From assembly GCA_947495295.1 (NCBI GenBank), contig CANLYJ010000001.1:1-64000 (forward strand): DNA of 64,000 nucleotides, read 5' to 3'. Shown in pieces: positions 50,936-60,545 of this stretch. The notes under the pieces were generated by a model. That model was not told where the DNA came from, ran no database searches, and worked only from the letters and a program-made list of their open reading frames with translations. Origin of the DNA: an uncultured Paracoccaceae bacterium (GTDB lineage Bacteria > Pseudomonadota > Alphaproteobacteria > Rhodobacterales > Rhodobacteraceae). The position numbers and the translations under genes were made by a program. Numbering within the stretch: the first letter of the stretch is position 1; each line of letters opens with the position of its first letter.

Positions 50936-52204
50936 TTGGATCATTTTCTGTATCAGGACGGTGCGTTACACGCTGAAGGCGTACCAATTGCCGATATCGC
51001 AGCCGCTGTTGGTACGCCGTTTTATGTCTATTCGACCGCGACCCTGACCCGCCACTTTACCTTGTTTGATGATGCGCTGGATTGGGGTGATCATCTGGTC
51101 TGCTTTGCTATGAAATCGCTTTCCAATCAGGCAGTGATCAAGGTGTTGGCCGATGCTGGTGCAGGCATGGATGTTGTGTCCGTGGGTGAATATCTGCGCG
51201 CCAAGGCCGCTGGCGTGCCCGGTGATCGCATCGTGTTTTCCGGTGTTGGCAAAACGGCTGCGGAAATGCGCACGGCGCTGGCAGGCGGGATCAGGCAATT
51301 CAACGTCGAATCCGAACCTGAAATGATCGTACTGGACAGTGTGGCGCAATCGCTTGGGCTGGTGGCCCCGATCACTGTTCGGGTGAATCCGGATGTTGAT
51401 GCCAAGACACACGCAAAAATCGCAACCGGCAAGTCAGAGAATAAGTTTGGCATTCCGATCAGCCGCGCCCGCGATGTTTACGCGATGGCCGCCAAGATGC
51501 CGGGCCTGAAGGTCATTGGGATTGATGTGCATATCGGCTCGCAATTGACCGAATTGGCCCCGTTTGAGGCTGCGTATAAAAAGGTGGCCGAACTGACCGA
51601 ACAGCTGCGCGCAGACGGGCACGAAATTAGCCGCCTTGATCTGGGTGGGGGCCTCGGCATTCCGTACACCCGTTCGAACGAGGCTCCGCCGCTGCCTACT
51701 GAATACGGCGGGCTGATCCAGCGCACGGTCGGCCATCTGGGTTGCGAGATCGAGATTGAGCCGGGTCGCCTGATTTCAGGTAATGCCGGGCTGCTTGTGT
51801 CCAAGGTCATCTATGTGAAATCCGGCGAAGACCGCGATTTTCTGATCATTGACGGGGCCATGAACGACTTGATCCGCCCGGCCATGTATGAGGCCTGGCA
51901 TGATATCATTCCGGTGGTTGAACCCGCGCCCGGCCTGACCCCCGCAAAATATGATATCGTTGGTCCGATCTGCGAAAGCGGGGATACATTCGCCAAGGCA
52001 CGCGAAATGCCGCCGGTTGCGGCTGATGATCTGGTCGCCTTTCGGTCCGCCGGGGCCTATGGTGCGGTCATGTCGTCGGAATATAACTCGCGCCCGCTGA
52101 TCCCCGAAGTTCTGGTGGATGGGGATCAATTTGCAGTTATTCGTCCACGCCCTACCTATGAAGAGATGATCGCCCGCGATACACTACCGGAGTGGCTGAA
52201 ATAA
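50936..52204 (+). CDS. lysA: Diaminopimelate decarboxylase
   Basis: A 422-residue PLP enzyme making lysine from meso-diaminopimelate. The PLP Lys is K60 (CFAMKSLSNQ), DLGGGLGIPY binds the phosphate, and GPICESGDTFA holds the second active-site Cys. The start is TTG at 50936, encoding the family's usual MDHFLYQDG N-terminus with GAAGGT about 7 bases upstream; no ATG fits. It is the last biosynthetic step of the pathway opened by asd. Confidence 0.94.
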   Translation: MDHFLYQDGALHAEGVPIADIAAAVGTPFYVYSTATLTRHFTLFDDALDWGDHLVCFAMKSLSNQAVIKVLADAGAGMDVVSVGEYLRAKAAGVPGDRIVFSGVGKTAAEMRTALAGGIRQFNVESEPEMIVLDSVAQSLGLVAPITVRVNPDVDAKTHAKIATGKSENKFGIPISRARDVYAMAAKMPGLKVIGIDVHIGSQLTELAPFEAAYKKVAELTEQLRADGHEISRLDLGGGLGIPYTRSNEAPPLPTEYGGLIQRTVGHLGCEIEIEPGRLISGNAGLLVSKVIYVKSGEDRDFLIIDGAMNDLIRPAMYEAWHDIIPVVEPAPGLTPAKYDIVGPICESGDTFAKAREMPPVAADDLVAFRSAGAYGAVMSSEYNSRPLIPEVLVDGDQFAVIRPRPTYEEMIARDTLPEWLK

Positions 52205-52216
52205 TCCGCCACAAAA

Positions 52217-54874
52217 ATGGGGAGAGGCCCGCTGAAGGATCAACCTGATCAGATGCGTCATTTGCGCCTGCCTGTGGCCGCAACCCGCACCGGTATGGTC
52301 GCCGAACAGGTCGTGCGGGCGTTCTGGCCGCTTTGGACAGTTGTTTTTCTGATCCTTGCCCCGCTGATGATGGGTTGGCAGGACGAACTGCCCGTCGAAA
52401 TTTTCTGGGGCGCTGCCGTCCTTTCGGTCATTGCGCTTATCGTAGCCGGGTTTTGGGGCGCACGCCGCTTTCGCCTGCCATCACGTGCCGAAGCAGTTGA
52501 TCGCGTCGATGCGGCCATGCCCGGTCGCCCGATTGCCGCGATTGCAGACACACAAGCCATCGGCGGCGGCGATGCCGCGTCAGAGGCGGTTTGGCGTACC
52601 CATGTGGCCCGTATGGCGGAACGCACAAAGGACGCGCAGTTCGTCGAACCCGATTTGCGTGTCTCGGATCGTGACCCTTACGGATTGCGTTTCATCGCAT
52701 TGCTGTTCTTTGTGGCCGCGCTCCTGTTTGGCTCGCTTTTGCGTGTCACGTCGGTGGGTGAGATTGTCACCGGATCAGAACCGACATTGGCCACGGGCCC
52801 GGTCTGGGAAGGTTGGATCGAGGCGCCGTCTTACACGGGCAAACCATCAATATACCTCAATGACGTGCCACCGGGCCCCCTGCGTGTGCCGACCGGCAGT
52901 AAGGTAACTTTGCGTCTTTATGGCGAGGTTGGTGCGCTGACCGTGGCTGAAACCGTATCGGGCCGCACTGGCGAGGTTGGTGCAGCATCAGAGGCGCAGC
53001 AAAACTTTGAGGTGACGCAGTCAGGCAGCCTGTCCATTGAGGGTGAAAATGGCACCGGCTGGCAGGTCACCGCGATCGTGGATGAACCGCCGATGATCGA
53101 ACTGACCGGCCCAATTGAATCGGATGCGACTGGTGAATTGTCACAGCCATTCACCGCATTTGATGATTATGGGGTCGAATCCGGCACTGCCACGATCACA
53201 CTTGATCTGGCCGCTATCGACAGGGTGCATGGGCTGGTGATTGATCCTGATCCGGCCCCTCCGCTGATCCTTGATCTGCCGATGCCCTTTACCGGTGACC
53301 GGACCGATTTTGACGAATTTCTGATCGAAAACCTTAGCGAACATGCCTTCGCTAATCTGCCTGTGACCTTGCAGCTTGAGGTTACAGATGCTGCCGGGCA
53401 AACCGCAACGACCCCAGCCGAACCATTGGTTCTGCCGGGTCGCCGTTTTTTCCAGCCATTCGCCAAGGCGGTGATCGAACAGCGCCGTGACCTGATGTGG
53501 TCAAAAGCAAATGCGCGCAGGGTCAACCAGATTTTGCGCGCGATATCGCACCGTCCCGAAGGATTGTTTTCCAGCGAAACGACCTACCTGCGCTTGCGTA
53601 CGATCATCCGCAGGCTTGATCCGATGGTGGAGTTTGGCATGGACGACGATGGTCAGGCCGAGGTGGTGCAGGCGCTGTGGGATCTGGCGATCCAGTTGGA
53701 AGATGGCCGTTTGGCCGATGCGCGTGCCCGTCTGGAGCGCGCGCAGGAACGGTTGGCCGAGGCGATGCGCAACGGTGCTTCGGATGAAGAAATTGCCGAG
53801 TTGATGCAGGAACTGCGCGAAGCAACCGACGACTATATGCGCATGCTGGCGCAAGAGGCTGAACCGGGTGAAAACGGCACGGATCAGCGCGACACGGCTG
53901 AAAACTCGTTCGAGTTCACGCAGGACGAATTACAGGCCTTGATGGACCGCATCGAAGAGCTGATGCAGGAAGGCCGCATGGCCGAGGCGCAAGAGTTGAT
54001 GGAGCAGCTCAACCAGTTGATGGAAAACATGCGCGTCACGCAGGGTGAGGGCGGCGATGGTCCGCAGACGCCCGGCCAGCAATCCATGGAGGATTTGGCC
54101 GAAACCCTGCGCGATCAGGAAGACCTGTCCGATGACGCCTTCCGCGACCTGCAGGAACAATTCAACCCCGGCCAGCAAGGGCAACAGGGCCAACAGGGTC
54201 AGCAAGGCCAACAGGGTCAGCAGGGCCAGGGCCAACAAGGGCAACAGGGCCAGCAAGGACAGAACGGCCAGCAGCAGGGACAGGACGGTCAGGCAGGCCG
54301 CGGTCAGGGCGTGGGACGCGATGGCAATAGCGGCGACCAGCGCGATGATGGGGCCGGTGGCGAAGGTGACGAACGCAGCCTTGCCGAACGCCAGCGTGCC
54401 TTGCGCGAGGAACTTGAACGGCAACGCAACGGGCTACCCAGCCTTGATGGCGAGGCCGGAGAGATTGCGCGGCGTGCGCTGGAACGTGCCGAAGGTGCAA
54501 TGGAAGGTGCCGAGGACGCCTTGCGTGACGGTGATCTGGCCGAAGCGATTGATCAACAGGCCGAAGCGATGGATGCCTTGCGCAACGGGATGCGCCAATT
54601 GGGTCAAGCCCTGGCTGAAAACCAATCTACCGAACCCGGGCAAGGGACCGAACAGGGCGAAACCGCCGGTCGCCCAGTGCCCGGCCAGCGTGACCCGCTG
54701 GGCCGCGAGATCGGAAATACCGGTCAGCTTGGGACAGATCAGCAGATGCTGGGCCGCGAAGAGATTAATCGCCGCGCCGAAGAGTTGCTGGATGAAATTC
54801 GCCGCAGATCAGCCGAACAGAACCGGCCAGAGGTCGAACGCGATTACCTGCGTCGGTTGCTGGATCAGTTCTAG
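52217..54874 (+). CDS. TIGR02302/DUF4175 family membrane protein
   Basis: An 885-residue protein recognised as the alphaproteobacterial DUF4175 (TIGR02302) family. Two N-terminal transmembrane helices (FWPLWTVVFLILAPLMMGW; EIFWGAAVLSVIALIVAGFWGA) and a third near 165 (FIALLFFVAALLFGSLL) precede beta-rich domains. A large helical region follows, then a low-complexity (GQQ)n tract (about 652-700), and the family C-terminus REIGNTGQLGTDQQMLGREEINRRAEELLDEIRRRSAEQNRPEVERDYLRRLLDQF. Function unknown. The start is uncertain: ATG 52217 lacks an RBS, whereas GGAGAGG at 52221-52227 would suit a CTG at 52232 or a downstream start. Confidence 0.85.
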   Translation: MGRGPLKDQPDQMRHLRLPVAATRTGMVAEQVVRAFWPLWTVVFLILAPLMMGWQDELPVEIFWGAAVLSVIALIVAGFWGARRFRLPSRAEAVDRVDAAMPGRPIAAIADTQAIGGGDAASEAVWRTHVARMAERTKDAQFVEPDLRVSDRDPYGLRFIALLFFVAALLFGSLLRVTSVGEIVTGSEPTLATGPVWEGWIEAPSYTGKPSIYLNDVPPGPLRVPTGSKVTLRLYGEVGALTVAETVSGRTGEVGAASEAQQNFEVTQSGSLSIEGENGTGWQVTAIVDEPPMIELTGPIESDATGELSQPFTAFDDYGVESGTATITLDLAAIDRVHGLVIDPDPAPPLILDLPMPFTGDRTDFDEFLIENLSEHAFANLPVTLQLEVTDAAGQTATTPAEPLVLPGRRFFQPFAKAVIEQRRDLMWSKANARRVNQILRAISHRPEGLFSSETTYLRLRTIIRRLDPMVEFGMDDDGQAEVVQALWDLAIQLEDGRLADARARLERAQERLAEAMRNGASDEEIAELMQELREATDDYMRMLAQEAEPGENGTDQRDTAENSFEFTQDELQALMDRIEELMQEGRMAEAQELMEQLNQLMENMRVTQGEGGDGPQTPGQQSMEDLAETLRDQEDLSDDAFRDLQEQFNPGQQGQQGQQGQQGQQGQQGQGQQGQQGQQGQNGQQQGQDGQAGRGQGVGRDGNSGDQRDDGAGGEGDERSLAERQRALREELERQRNGLPSLDGEAGEIARRALERAEGAMEGAEDALRDGDLAEAIDQQAEAMDALRNGMRQLGQALAENQSTEPGQGTEQGETAGRPVPGQRDPLGREIGNTGQLGTDQQMLGREEINRRAEELLDEIRRRSAEQNRPEVERDYLRRLLDQF
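54170..54310 (+). repeat. In-frame (GQQ)n-coding minisatellite
   Basis: An array of 9-bp-type units (GGCCAACAG, GGTCAGCAA and variants) encodes about 15 Gly-Gln-Gln triplets inside the DUF4175 gene. Synonymous differences between units show it is old enough to have drifted. It is likely to vary in length between strains. Confidence 0.75.
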
Positions 54875-54877
54875 ACC

Positions 54878-55726
54878 TTAGTTGTCAGTACCGGTCGTGT
54901 CCGTTGCGGCGGGAACATCATCGGTGGCGGGGGCTGCTTCAGATCCGTTCATCATATCATCAACCATCGCGCGCCCGATCTGGACACGTTCATCCAGCCA
55001 AACCCGCAACTGATCCACCGTTTGGACGTAATCTGCCATGATGTCTTTGGTCTGGGGCAGGTTTTCGGTGATCTGATCAACGAAGAAATAGGGCGCAATC
55101 AGCACAGCCAGCAACAGCAGAACAATGAAGAACCCGCGCCGGAACCCGCGCCTGCGCACGACTTCCTGTTGTTCATCCTGGGTCAGGCCTGACATGTCGC
55201 TTGCCTGCGCACGGGCGCGCAGAGTTGCGTTGATCTCGTCGATATTGGGCATGGTGCGCAGGTTTGCGCCCGGCACGGCACCTGTTGCCGCTGCTGCAAC
55301 GGCGGCAGGGGTGGCGGCGGCATCGCCGGTCATGGCGGCAATACGTTTGCGGGTCTCATCGGCGCGTTCGCCCGGCGATTGGCCCTGCCGTTCAGACGGG
55401 TGCGGCTTGGCCTCTTCGGTGGCGCGGACCTCTTTTTCGCGCGCAGCCTCTTCACGCAGAATGTCGGCAATCGATGAATCCAGCGGCTTGCGCTCTGGTG
55501 CATCAATCGGCTTGTGCCGTGGCCCGTCATTGTCATCAGCCGGGGTGGGTGCGGGCGTCGGACGCGGCGTTGGCCGCTGCATCAACGGGCGGCCTGCGAC
55601 CTTTGGCTTGTCCATCTGGAACCAGGTATGCGCACAGCTAGAGCATTGCACATCGCGACCACCGTCGGGGATCACATCATCAGAGATGTCATATTGCGCA
55701 TCGCATTTGGGGCAAATCAGCCGCAT
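54878..55726 (-). CDS. MJ0042-type zinc-ribbon membrane protein
   Basis: A 282-residue protein opening with a zinc ribbon (C5, C8, C28, C31: ICPKCDAQYDI...VQCSSCAHTWFQ) of the MJ0042 type. A long Pro/Ala-rich and charged linker follows, then a single transmembrane helix (FFIVLLLLAVLIAPYFFV, about 195-213) and a short periplasmic tail. It is common in Rhodobacteraceae next to ftsE, divergently oriented as here. Function unknown; a role in envelope or division processes is only suggested by context. Confidence 0.85.
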   Translation of the reverse strand: MRLICPKCDAQYDISDDVIPDGGRDVQCSSCAHTWFQMDKPKVAGRPLMQRPTPRPTPAPTPADDNDGPRHKPIDAPERKPLDSSIADILREEAAREKEVRATEEAKPHPSERQGQSPGERADETRKRIAAMTGDAAATPAAVAAAATGAVPGANLRTMPNIDEINATLRARAQASDMSGLTQDEQQEVVRRRGFRRGFFIVLLLLAVLIAPYFFVDQITENLPQTKDIMADYVQTVDQLRVWLDERVQIGRAMVDDMMNGSEAAPATDDVPAATDTTGTDN

Positions 55727-55892
55727 GTTGAGATCCTTCTGCCCGTCAACTTACCGTTCTTATTGTGTTGTTACCGCGCAATCTAGCAATCGCGGCGTCA
55801 AACGCAAAGGATTTGCGTGCAGGCCCGGTGTCGGAACATTGAAACCTGTTGCAGATTTGGGCAGAACGGCGCAGTGATCGAAAGGATGTGCC

Positions 55893-56567
55893 GTGATTGA
55901 ACTGGAAAATGTGTCCTGCGGTTTTGGCGGCACGCCCCTGTTTTCGGGGCTTTCGCTATCGCTGACACCGGGATCGTTCCATTTTCTGACGGGTCCGTCC
56001 GGTGCGGGCAAGACGACGCTTTTGCGCTTGTGCTACGCGGATTTGCGGGCGGATCAGGGGCAGGTACGCCTGTTTGATCAGGATGCCAGCAGCCTGGGGC
56101 GTGACGGCGTGGCGATGATCCGCCGACGCATCGGGGTTGTGCATCAGAATTGCGCGTTTCTGGACCATCTGACGATTGCTGAAAACATAGCCTTGCCGCT
56201 GACCGTTGCGGATCGTGCGGCAGAAGCTGCGGGAAACCTGCCAGAACTGCTGGCATGGGTCGGTCTGACCGCCCAGGCGGGTCAATTCCCGCCGGAGCTT
56301 TCGGGCGGTGAACGGCAACGAGCGGCCTTGGCACGTGCCGTCATCATGTCGCCTGATGTGATCATTGCGGATGAGCCCACCGGCAATGTTGATTGGGAGA
56401 TGTCGCAGCGCCTGCTGACCCTGTTGGTTGAGTTGAACCGGATGGGAAAGGCGGTTCTGATCGCGACCCATGATCTGACAATGATCCGTACGATGAAAGC
56501 AGAGCTGAGCGCGCGGGTCCTGCGCCTGAAGGACGGTGAGTTGGTGCAAGCAGGGGCAGAATTGTGA
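55893..56567 (+). CDS. ftsE: Cell division ATP-binding protein FtsE
   Basis: A 224-residue ABC-type ATPase that with FtsX controls murein hydrolases at the septum. Walker A is GPSGAGKTT (34-42), the signature LSGGERQRAALARAV, and Walker B IIADEPTGNVD. The GTG start at 55893 has AAAGGA upstream. It overlaps ftsX (GTGA/TGA). The length is typical. Confidence 0.93.
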   Translation: MIELENVSCGFGGTPLFSGLSLSLTPGSFHFLTGPSGAGKTTLLRLCYADLRADQGQVRLFDQDASSLGRDGVAMIRRRIGVVHQNCAFLDHLTIAENIALPLTVADRAAEAAGNLPELLAWVGLTAQAGQFPPELSGGERQRAALARAVIMSPDVIIADEPTGNVDWEMSQRLLTLLVELNRMGKAVLIATHDLTMIRTMKAELSARVLRLKDGELVQAGAEL

Positions 56568-57451
56568 AGGCGGTGCTTGATCTGATTGTCGGTGATCCGC
56601 AGGCGGATCGGGCGGTGCCCCACACAGGTATTACGGCCCGTCTGACGGTTTTTGCAACTGGCGTCATGGCCTTTCTGGCTGTGTTGGTATTGGCCCTGTC
56701 GATGACAGCCAGTCGGGTGGCGGACCGTTGGGCGGACGAATTGGCACAGGCCGCGACGCTGCGCCTGCCCGCGGACGCTGATGCGGCCACGATTGAAAAG
56801 GCGCTGGAGATATTACGCATAACGCCGGGCGTTGCTGCCGCCAAGGCGCTGACAGAGGCCGAACAGCAGGCCCTGCTTGACCCATGGCTTGGCCCGAATC
56901 TGGCAATGGACGCATTACCGATCCCGCAATTGATCGAGGTTATCGCAGATGACCCGCCTTACGACCCCGAAGGGTTGCAGGCACGTTTCGCCGCTGAATT
57001 GCCTGATGCGGTGCTTGATGACCACGCCCGGTGGCGCGCGCCATTGTTGAAGGCGGCGAACCGGCTGCGTCTGGTGACCTGGCTGGTGACCCTGCTGATT
57101 GGGGCCGCTTTGGCCGCAATGGTCGTGCTGGCCGCGCAGGCATCGCTGGCGGCGAATGTGCAGGTGATCCATGTGCTCCGGCTTGTGGGCGCGCGCGACA
57201 TTTATATAGCCCGCGCCTTTGTCCGGCGTTTCACATTGCGCGCGGCACTTGGGGCGGCGCTTGGTGCGCTCGCTGGGGTCATCGTGGTGCAGCTTGTGCC
57301 TGTGGGTGACACGCCGGGCAGTTTTCTGACCGAGATTGGATTTCAGGGGGCTGGATGGCTATGGCCTCTGGTCATTCCGCTGATCGCGGCTATCGTGGCC
57401 TTTGCGGCAACACGCGCTGCTGCACTGGCAAGGCTGAAGGAACAGACATGA
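56564..57451 (+). CDS. ftsX: Cell division protein FtsX
   Basis: A 295-residue inner-membrane partner of FtsE. The first helix is LTVFATGVMAFLAVLVLALSM (about 26-46). An extracytoplasmic domain (DEL...AATIEKALEILRITPGVAAAKALTEAEQQALLDPWLG) is followed by three C-terminal helices (LVTWLVTLLIGAALAAMVVLAAQASLA; LRAALGAALGALAGVIVV; LWPLVIPLIAAIVAFAATRAAA). It starts with GTG at 56564 overlapping ftsE, and its stop overlaps plsC. Confidence 0.88.
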   Translation: MKAVLDLIVGDPQADRAVPHTGITARLTVFATGVMAFLAVLVLALSMTASRVADRWADELAQAATLRLPADADAATIEKALEILRITPGVAAAKALTEAEQQALLDPWLGPNLAMDALPIPQLIEVIADDPPYDPEGLQARFAAELPDAVLDDHARWRAPLLKAANRLRLVTWLVTLLIGAALAAMVVLAAQASLAANVQVIHVLRLVGARDIYIARAFVRRFTLRAALGAALGALAGVIVVQLVPVGDTPGSFLTEIGFQGAGWLWPLVIPLIAAIVAFAATRAAALARLKEQT

Positions 57452-58176
57452 GTAATGCCGTTCAATGGGTGCGCTCCCTCATCTTTAATGCGCAGATGTA
57501 TCTGGCGATGCTGGTGATCGGCCTGATCTATCTGCCCGCTGCGATTATTTCGCGTCAGGGTGCGATTGCAGGCTGTCACGCCTATTGCCGTTACATCCGC
57601 TGGTCGGCCTCCTGGATGATCGGTCTGCGCTGCGAAATTCGGGGAGAGCCGCCAACCGATGAGGTTATGGTGACACCCAAACATCAGTCGTTCATGGATG
57701 TGCTGATGATCTATGGGGCGATCCCGCGCGGCAAGTTCATCATGAAATCGATCCTGAAATACGCGCCGATTATCGGCCAGTTTGGCCTGCGGATCGGGTG
57801 CATCCCGGTTGATCGCGGCAAACGCGGACAGGCCATCAAGAAGATGGTCGCTGATGTGCGTGCGGGCCGTGCCTTGCCCGGACAGTTGATCATTTATCCG
57901 CAGGGAACCCGCATCGCCCCAGGGGTCAAGGCGCCCTACAAGATCGGGACCGGTGCGCTTTACAAGGAACTGGGCCAACCGGTTGTGCCCGTCGCCACCA
58001 ATATCGGGGTGTACTGGCCGAAACGCGGTGTGATGCGCAACCCGGGGACGGCGGTGTTTGAATTTTTGCCCCGTATCGAACCGGGGCTGGAGGTGGGTGA
58101 TTTCATGACCCGACTGGAAGAAGAGATCGAAACAGCGTCAGACCGATTGAACAAGGAAGCCGGGTTTCATGGCTGA
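57448..58176 (+). CDS. plsC: 1-acyl-sn-glycerol-3-phosphate acyltransferase
   Basis: A 242-residue membrane-associated acyltransferase making phosphatidate. The catalytic HX4D is in TPKHQSFMD, PVDRGKRGQAIKKM follows, and YPQGTRIAPG corresponds to FPEGTR. An N-terminal hydrophobic helix (MYLAMLVIGLIYLPAAII) anchors it. The ATG overlaps the ftsX stop. It acts directly after PlsY, encoded at 35.3 kb. Confidence 0.9.
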   Translation: MSNAVQWVRSLIFNAQMYLAMLVIGLIYLPAAIISRQGAIAGCHAYCRYIRWSASWMIGLRCEIRGEPPTDEVMVTPKHQSFMDVLMIYGAIPRGKFIMKSILKYAPIIGQFGLRIGCIPVDRGKRGQAIKKMVADVRAGRALPGQLIIYPQGTRIAPGVKAPYKIGTGALYKELGQPVVPVATNIGVYWPKRGVMRNPGTAVFEFLPRIEPGLEVGDFMTRLEEEIETASDRLNKEAGFHG

Positions 58177-58777
58177 TCACGCCATCACTGATATCGCTGC
58201 GCTAGTGACGCTTTATGGCACCCCCGGTGAGGCATCATTGATCAAAGTGGCCGATAGGCTGACCCCGCTTTACACAAAATGGATCATGGCATCCCGGTTC
58301 TGCGTTGTATCCACCACCGGGCCAGACGGGACAGATGGCAGCCCGCGTGGTGATGATGGTCCTGTCGTGCAGGCGCTCGATGACCATACCCTTTTGCTGC
58401 CCGACTGGCGCGGCAATAACCGGATGGACACACTGCGCAACATCGTGATGGATGGCCGGATTAGCCTGATGTTCATGGTGCCGGGGTCAAACAACGTCAT
58501 CCGTGTGAACGGGACTGCTATTGTGTCGATCGCCCCTGATCTTCTGGCCCGGTTTGAGCAGAAAGGCCACCAACCGCGCAGCGTTGTTGTGATCACGGTG
58601 GCCGAGGTTTACAGCCAATGCGCGCGGGCACTGATGCGTGCGGGGCTTTGGGCGGCAGGGGACGAAAGCACTGACCTGCCCAGCATCGGTGACCTGCTTG
58701 CTGAACAAAAGGCCGGTTTCGACGGGGCAGGCTATGACGCCGATTGGGCACCGCGGGCCGCCCGCACGATGTGGTAG
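58169..58777 (+). CDS. PPOX-class FMN-dependent flavoprotein
   Basis: A 202-residue protein of the pyridoxamine-phosphate-oxidase-like split-barrel class, close to the MSMEG_1061/TIGR04025 type. The features are FCVVSTTGPDGTDGSPRGDDGPVVQALDDHTLLLPDWRGNNRMDTLRNIVMDGRISLMFMVPGSNNVIRVNGTA (about 44-117), with FMN-contacting Arg/Asn. It probably oxidises or reduces an unknown small molecule. It overlaps the plsC stop by eight bases and ends one base from the convergent gene. Confidence 0.85.
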   Translation: MADHAITDIAALVTLYGTPGEASLIKVADRLTPLYTKWIMASRFCVVSTTGPDGTDGSPRGDDGPVVQALDDHTLLLPDWRGNNRMDTLRNIVMDGRISLMFMVPGSNNVIRVNGTAIVSIAPDLLARFEQKGHQPRSVVVITVAEVYSQCARALMRAGLWAAGDESTDLPSIGDLLAEQKAGFDGAGYDADWAPRAARTMW

Positions 58778-58778
58778 A

Positions 58779-59456
58779 TCAGCGATTGCGCCATTTGATA
58801 TTGCTGCTGGCGCCAAGCCCATAGCGCAAACAGGCCGCGATCACACAAAGGCTGATCAGCAGCCAGATGCCGCCCCAGATCACCGTCGTGCCGCCAAATT
58901 CCTCTGCCAGCATCCGCGCGTCTGAACGCAGGTTTGACCGTGCAATCGTATCGCTGAAAATGTCATAGGGGACGTAGATCATGCTTGCCAACCCCATCAC
59001 ACGCAGGGCCAGATCGTTTGCCGCATGCCCCAGAAACCGGGCCATCAGCAGCATGGCAATCCCGGTTCCCGCGGCAAAACCAAGTGCGAACAGATCACGG
59101 ACATAAAGCCCGGCAATGACCAACGTGACCACGCCGCAGCCCGCCATGATGGCGCGGTCCGCCTTGGTCCGGGTGGCGGCAATCAACAGGCCGACCCCGA
59201 TCAGAAGCGAGCCGAGATAACCCGCCGTCAGCGTGATAAAGCGGTTGCCGCCCCGGCTCCAGACCTCACCACTGAACCTGTTTGAAATGCTGAGGCTGAC
59301 CACGTCACCACCGGTCACGACCGTCGCGATGGCATGCGAGACTTCGTGAAAAAACACGACCAGGATTTTCAGGGGCACAACGGCTGGTGTCTGCCAAAGC
59401 GCGAAAACAAGCGCCGTCAGCACCAATAGCTGCCAATGTCCTTTCAGGAACGACAC
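58779..59456 (-). CDS. M50B-like membrane metallopeptidase
   Basis: A 225-residue multi-helix membrane protein with the zinc motif HEVSH (about 38-42, in LKILVVFFHEVSHAIATVVTGGDV) and VWSRGGNRFITLTAGYLGSLLIG. This matches the peptidase M50B-like family, though the third zinc ligand is uncertain. About six helices follow. The substrate is unknown. It ends close to the PPOX stop and lies three bases downstream of accA, so it is likely co-transcribed with it. Confidence 0.83.
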   Translation of the reverse strand: MSFLKGHWQLLVLTALVFALWQTPAVVPLKILVVFFHEVSHAIATVVTGGDVVSLSISNRFSGEVWSRGGNRFITLTAGYLGSLLIGVGLLIAATRTKADRAIMAGCGVVTLVIAGLYVRDLFALGFAAGTGIAMLLMARFLGHAANDLALRVMGLASMIYVPYDIFSDTIARSNLRSDARMLAEEFGGTTVIWGGIWLLISLCVIAACLRYGLGASSNIKWRNR

Positions 59457-59459
59457 GGC

Positions 59460-60422
59460 TTAGGCAGCAAGGCCCTTTTCGCCAAGGCTCAGGTATTTCT
59501 TGCGGCGGTCGGCGCGAACCTCGTCGGCTGACTTGCCTTCCAGATCGTTCAATGCGGCAATCAATGCCTTGCCCACGTTTTCAATCGCTGCAGGGATGTC
59601 GCGATGGGCGCCGCCCCGCGGCTCTGGAATGATGGTGTCGCATACCCCCAACTCGTTCAGGTTCTGGGCGGTCAGGCGCAATGCTTCGGCGGCTTCGCGC
59701 ATCTTTTCCGCGTCTTTCCACAGGATCGATGCGCAGCCTTCAGGGCTGATCACCGAATAGATCGAATGTTCCAGCATTGCGACGCGGTTGGCTGATGCAA
59801 AGGCGACCGCCCCACCTGAGCCGCCTTCGCCGATGATCACACTGATCAAAGGCACGCCCAGTTCCAAACATTTTTCGGTGGCACGGGCAATAGCCTCGGA
59901 CTGGCCGCGTTCTTCCGCACCTTTGCCGGGATAGGCGCCGGGGGTGTCAACCAGGGTGATCACGGGCAGGCCAAACCGGTTGGCCAGATCCATCAGGCGG
60001 ATCGCCTTGCGATACCCTTCGGGTCGCGCCATGCCGAAATTCCGTTCGATCCGGGATTTGGTATCATTGCCCTTTTCATGGCCAATCACCATGACGGGTT
60101 TGCCGTCCAACCGCGCAATCCCGCCCATCACGGCGTGATCATCCGCAAAATTCCGATCACCGGCCAGCGGCGTGTATTCTGTGAACAAGGCCTCGATATA
60201 GTCCTTGCAATGCGGGCGTTCAGGATGGCGGGCGACCAGACATTTGCGCCAGGGCGTCAGATCGGCATAAAGGCTTTCCAGCAGGTCATGCGCCTTTTTA
60301 TCAAGGGCTGCGGCCTCTTTCTCGATATCCATTTCTGTGTTTTCGCGGGCCACGGCACGCAGTTCTTCCGCTTTGCCTTCGATCTCGGCCAGTGGTTTTT
60401 CAAACTCAAGATATTGGGTCAT
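59460..60422 (-). CDS. accA: Acetyl-CoA carboxylase carboxyltransferase subunit alpha
   Basis: A 320-residue subunit that transfers the carboxyl group from biotin to acetyl-CoA, the first step of fatty acid synthesis. Typical stretches are [79 protein letters not shown], and [38 protein letters not shown]. accB, accC and accD are not in the window. The length is normal. Confidence 0.95.
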   Translation of the reverse strand: MTQYLEFEKPLAEIEGKAEELRAVARENTEMDIEKEAAALDKKAHDLLESLYADLTPWRKCLVARHPERPHCKDYIEALFTEYTPLAGDRNFADDHAVMGGIARLDGKPVMVIGHEKGNDTKSRIERNFGMARPEGYRKAIRLMDLANRFGLPVITLVDTPGAYPGKGAEERGQSEAIARATEKCLELGVPLISVIIGEGGSGGAVAFASANRVAMLEHSIYSVISPEGCASILWKDAEKMREAAEALRLTAQNLNELGVCDTIIPEPRGGAHRDIPAAIENVGKALIAALNDLEGKSADEVRADRRKKYLSLGEKGLAA

Positions 60423-60545
60423 GGGCTTTGGGCCTTTTGAAAGAATTCAAATGTATATGGCGTAAGCCACAGAGTTTATCAACGGCCCCAATTTTGCCCG
60501 AATGCTGGTATTTCAACTGCGACATCTGGTGTGGGGTAAAACAAG

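Noticed and set aside
54170..54310. Possible CRISPR array because of short tandem repeats
   Set aside because: Units are 9 bp, contiguous and in frame, encoding GQQ; there are no spacers or cas genes.
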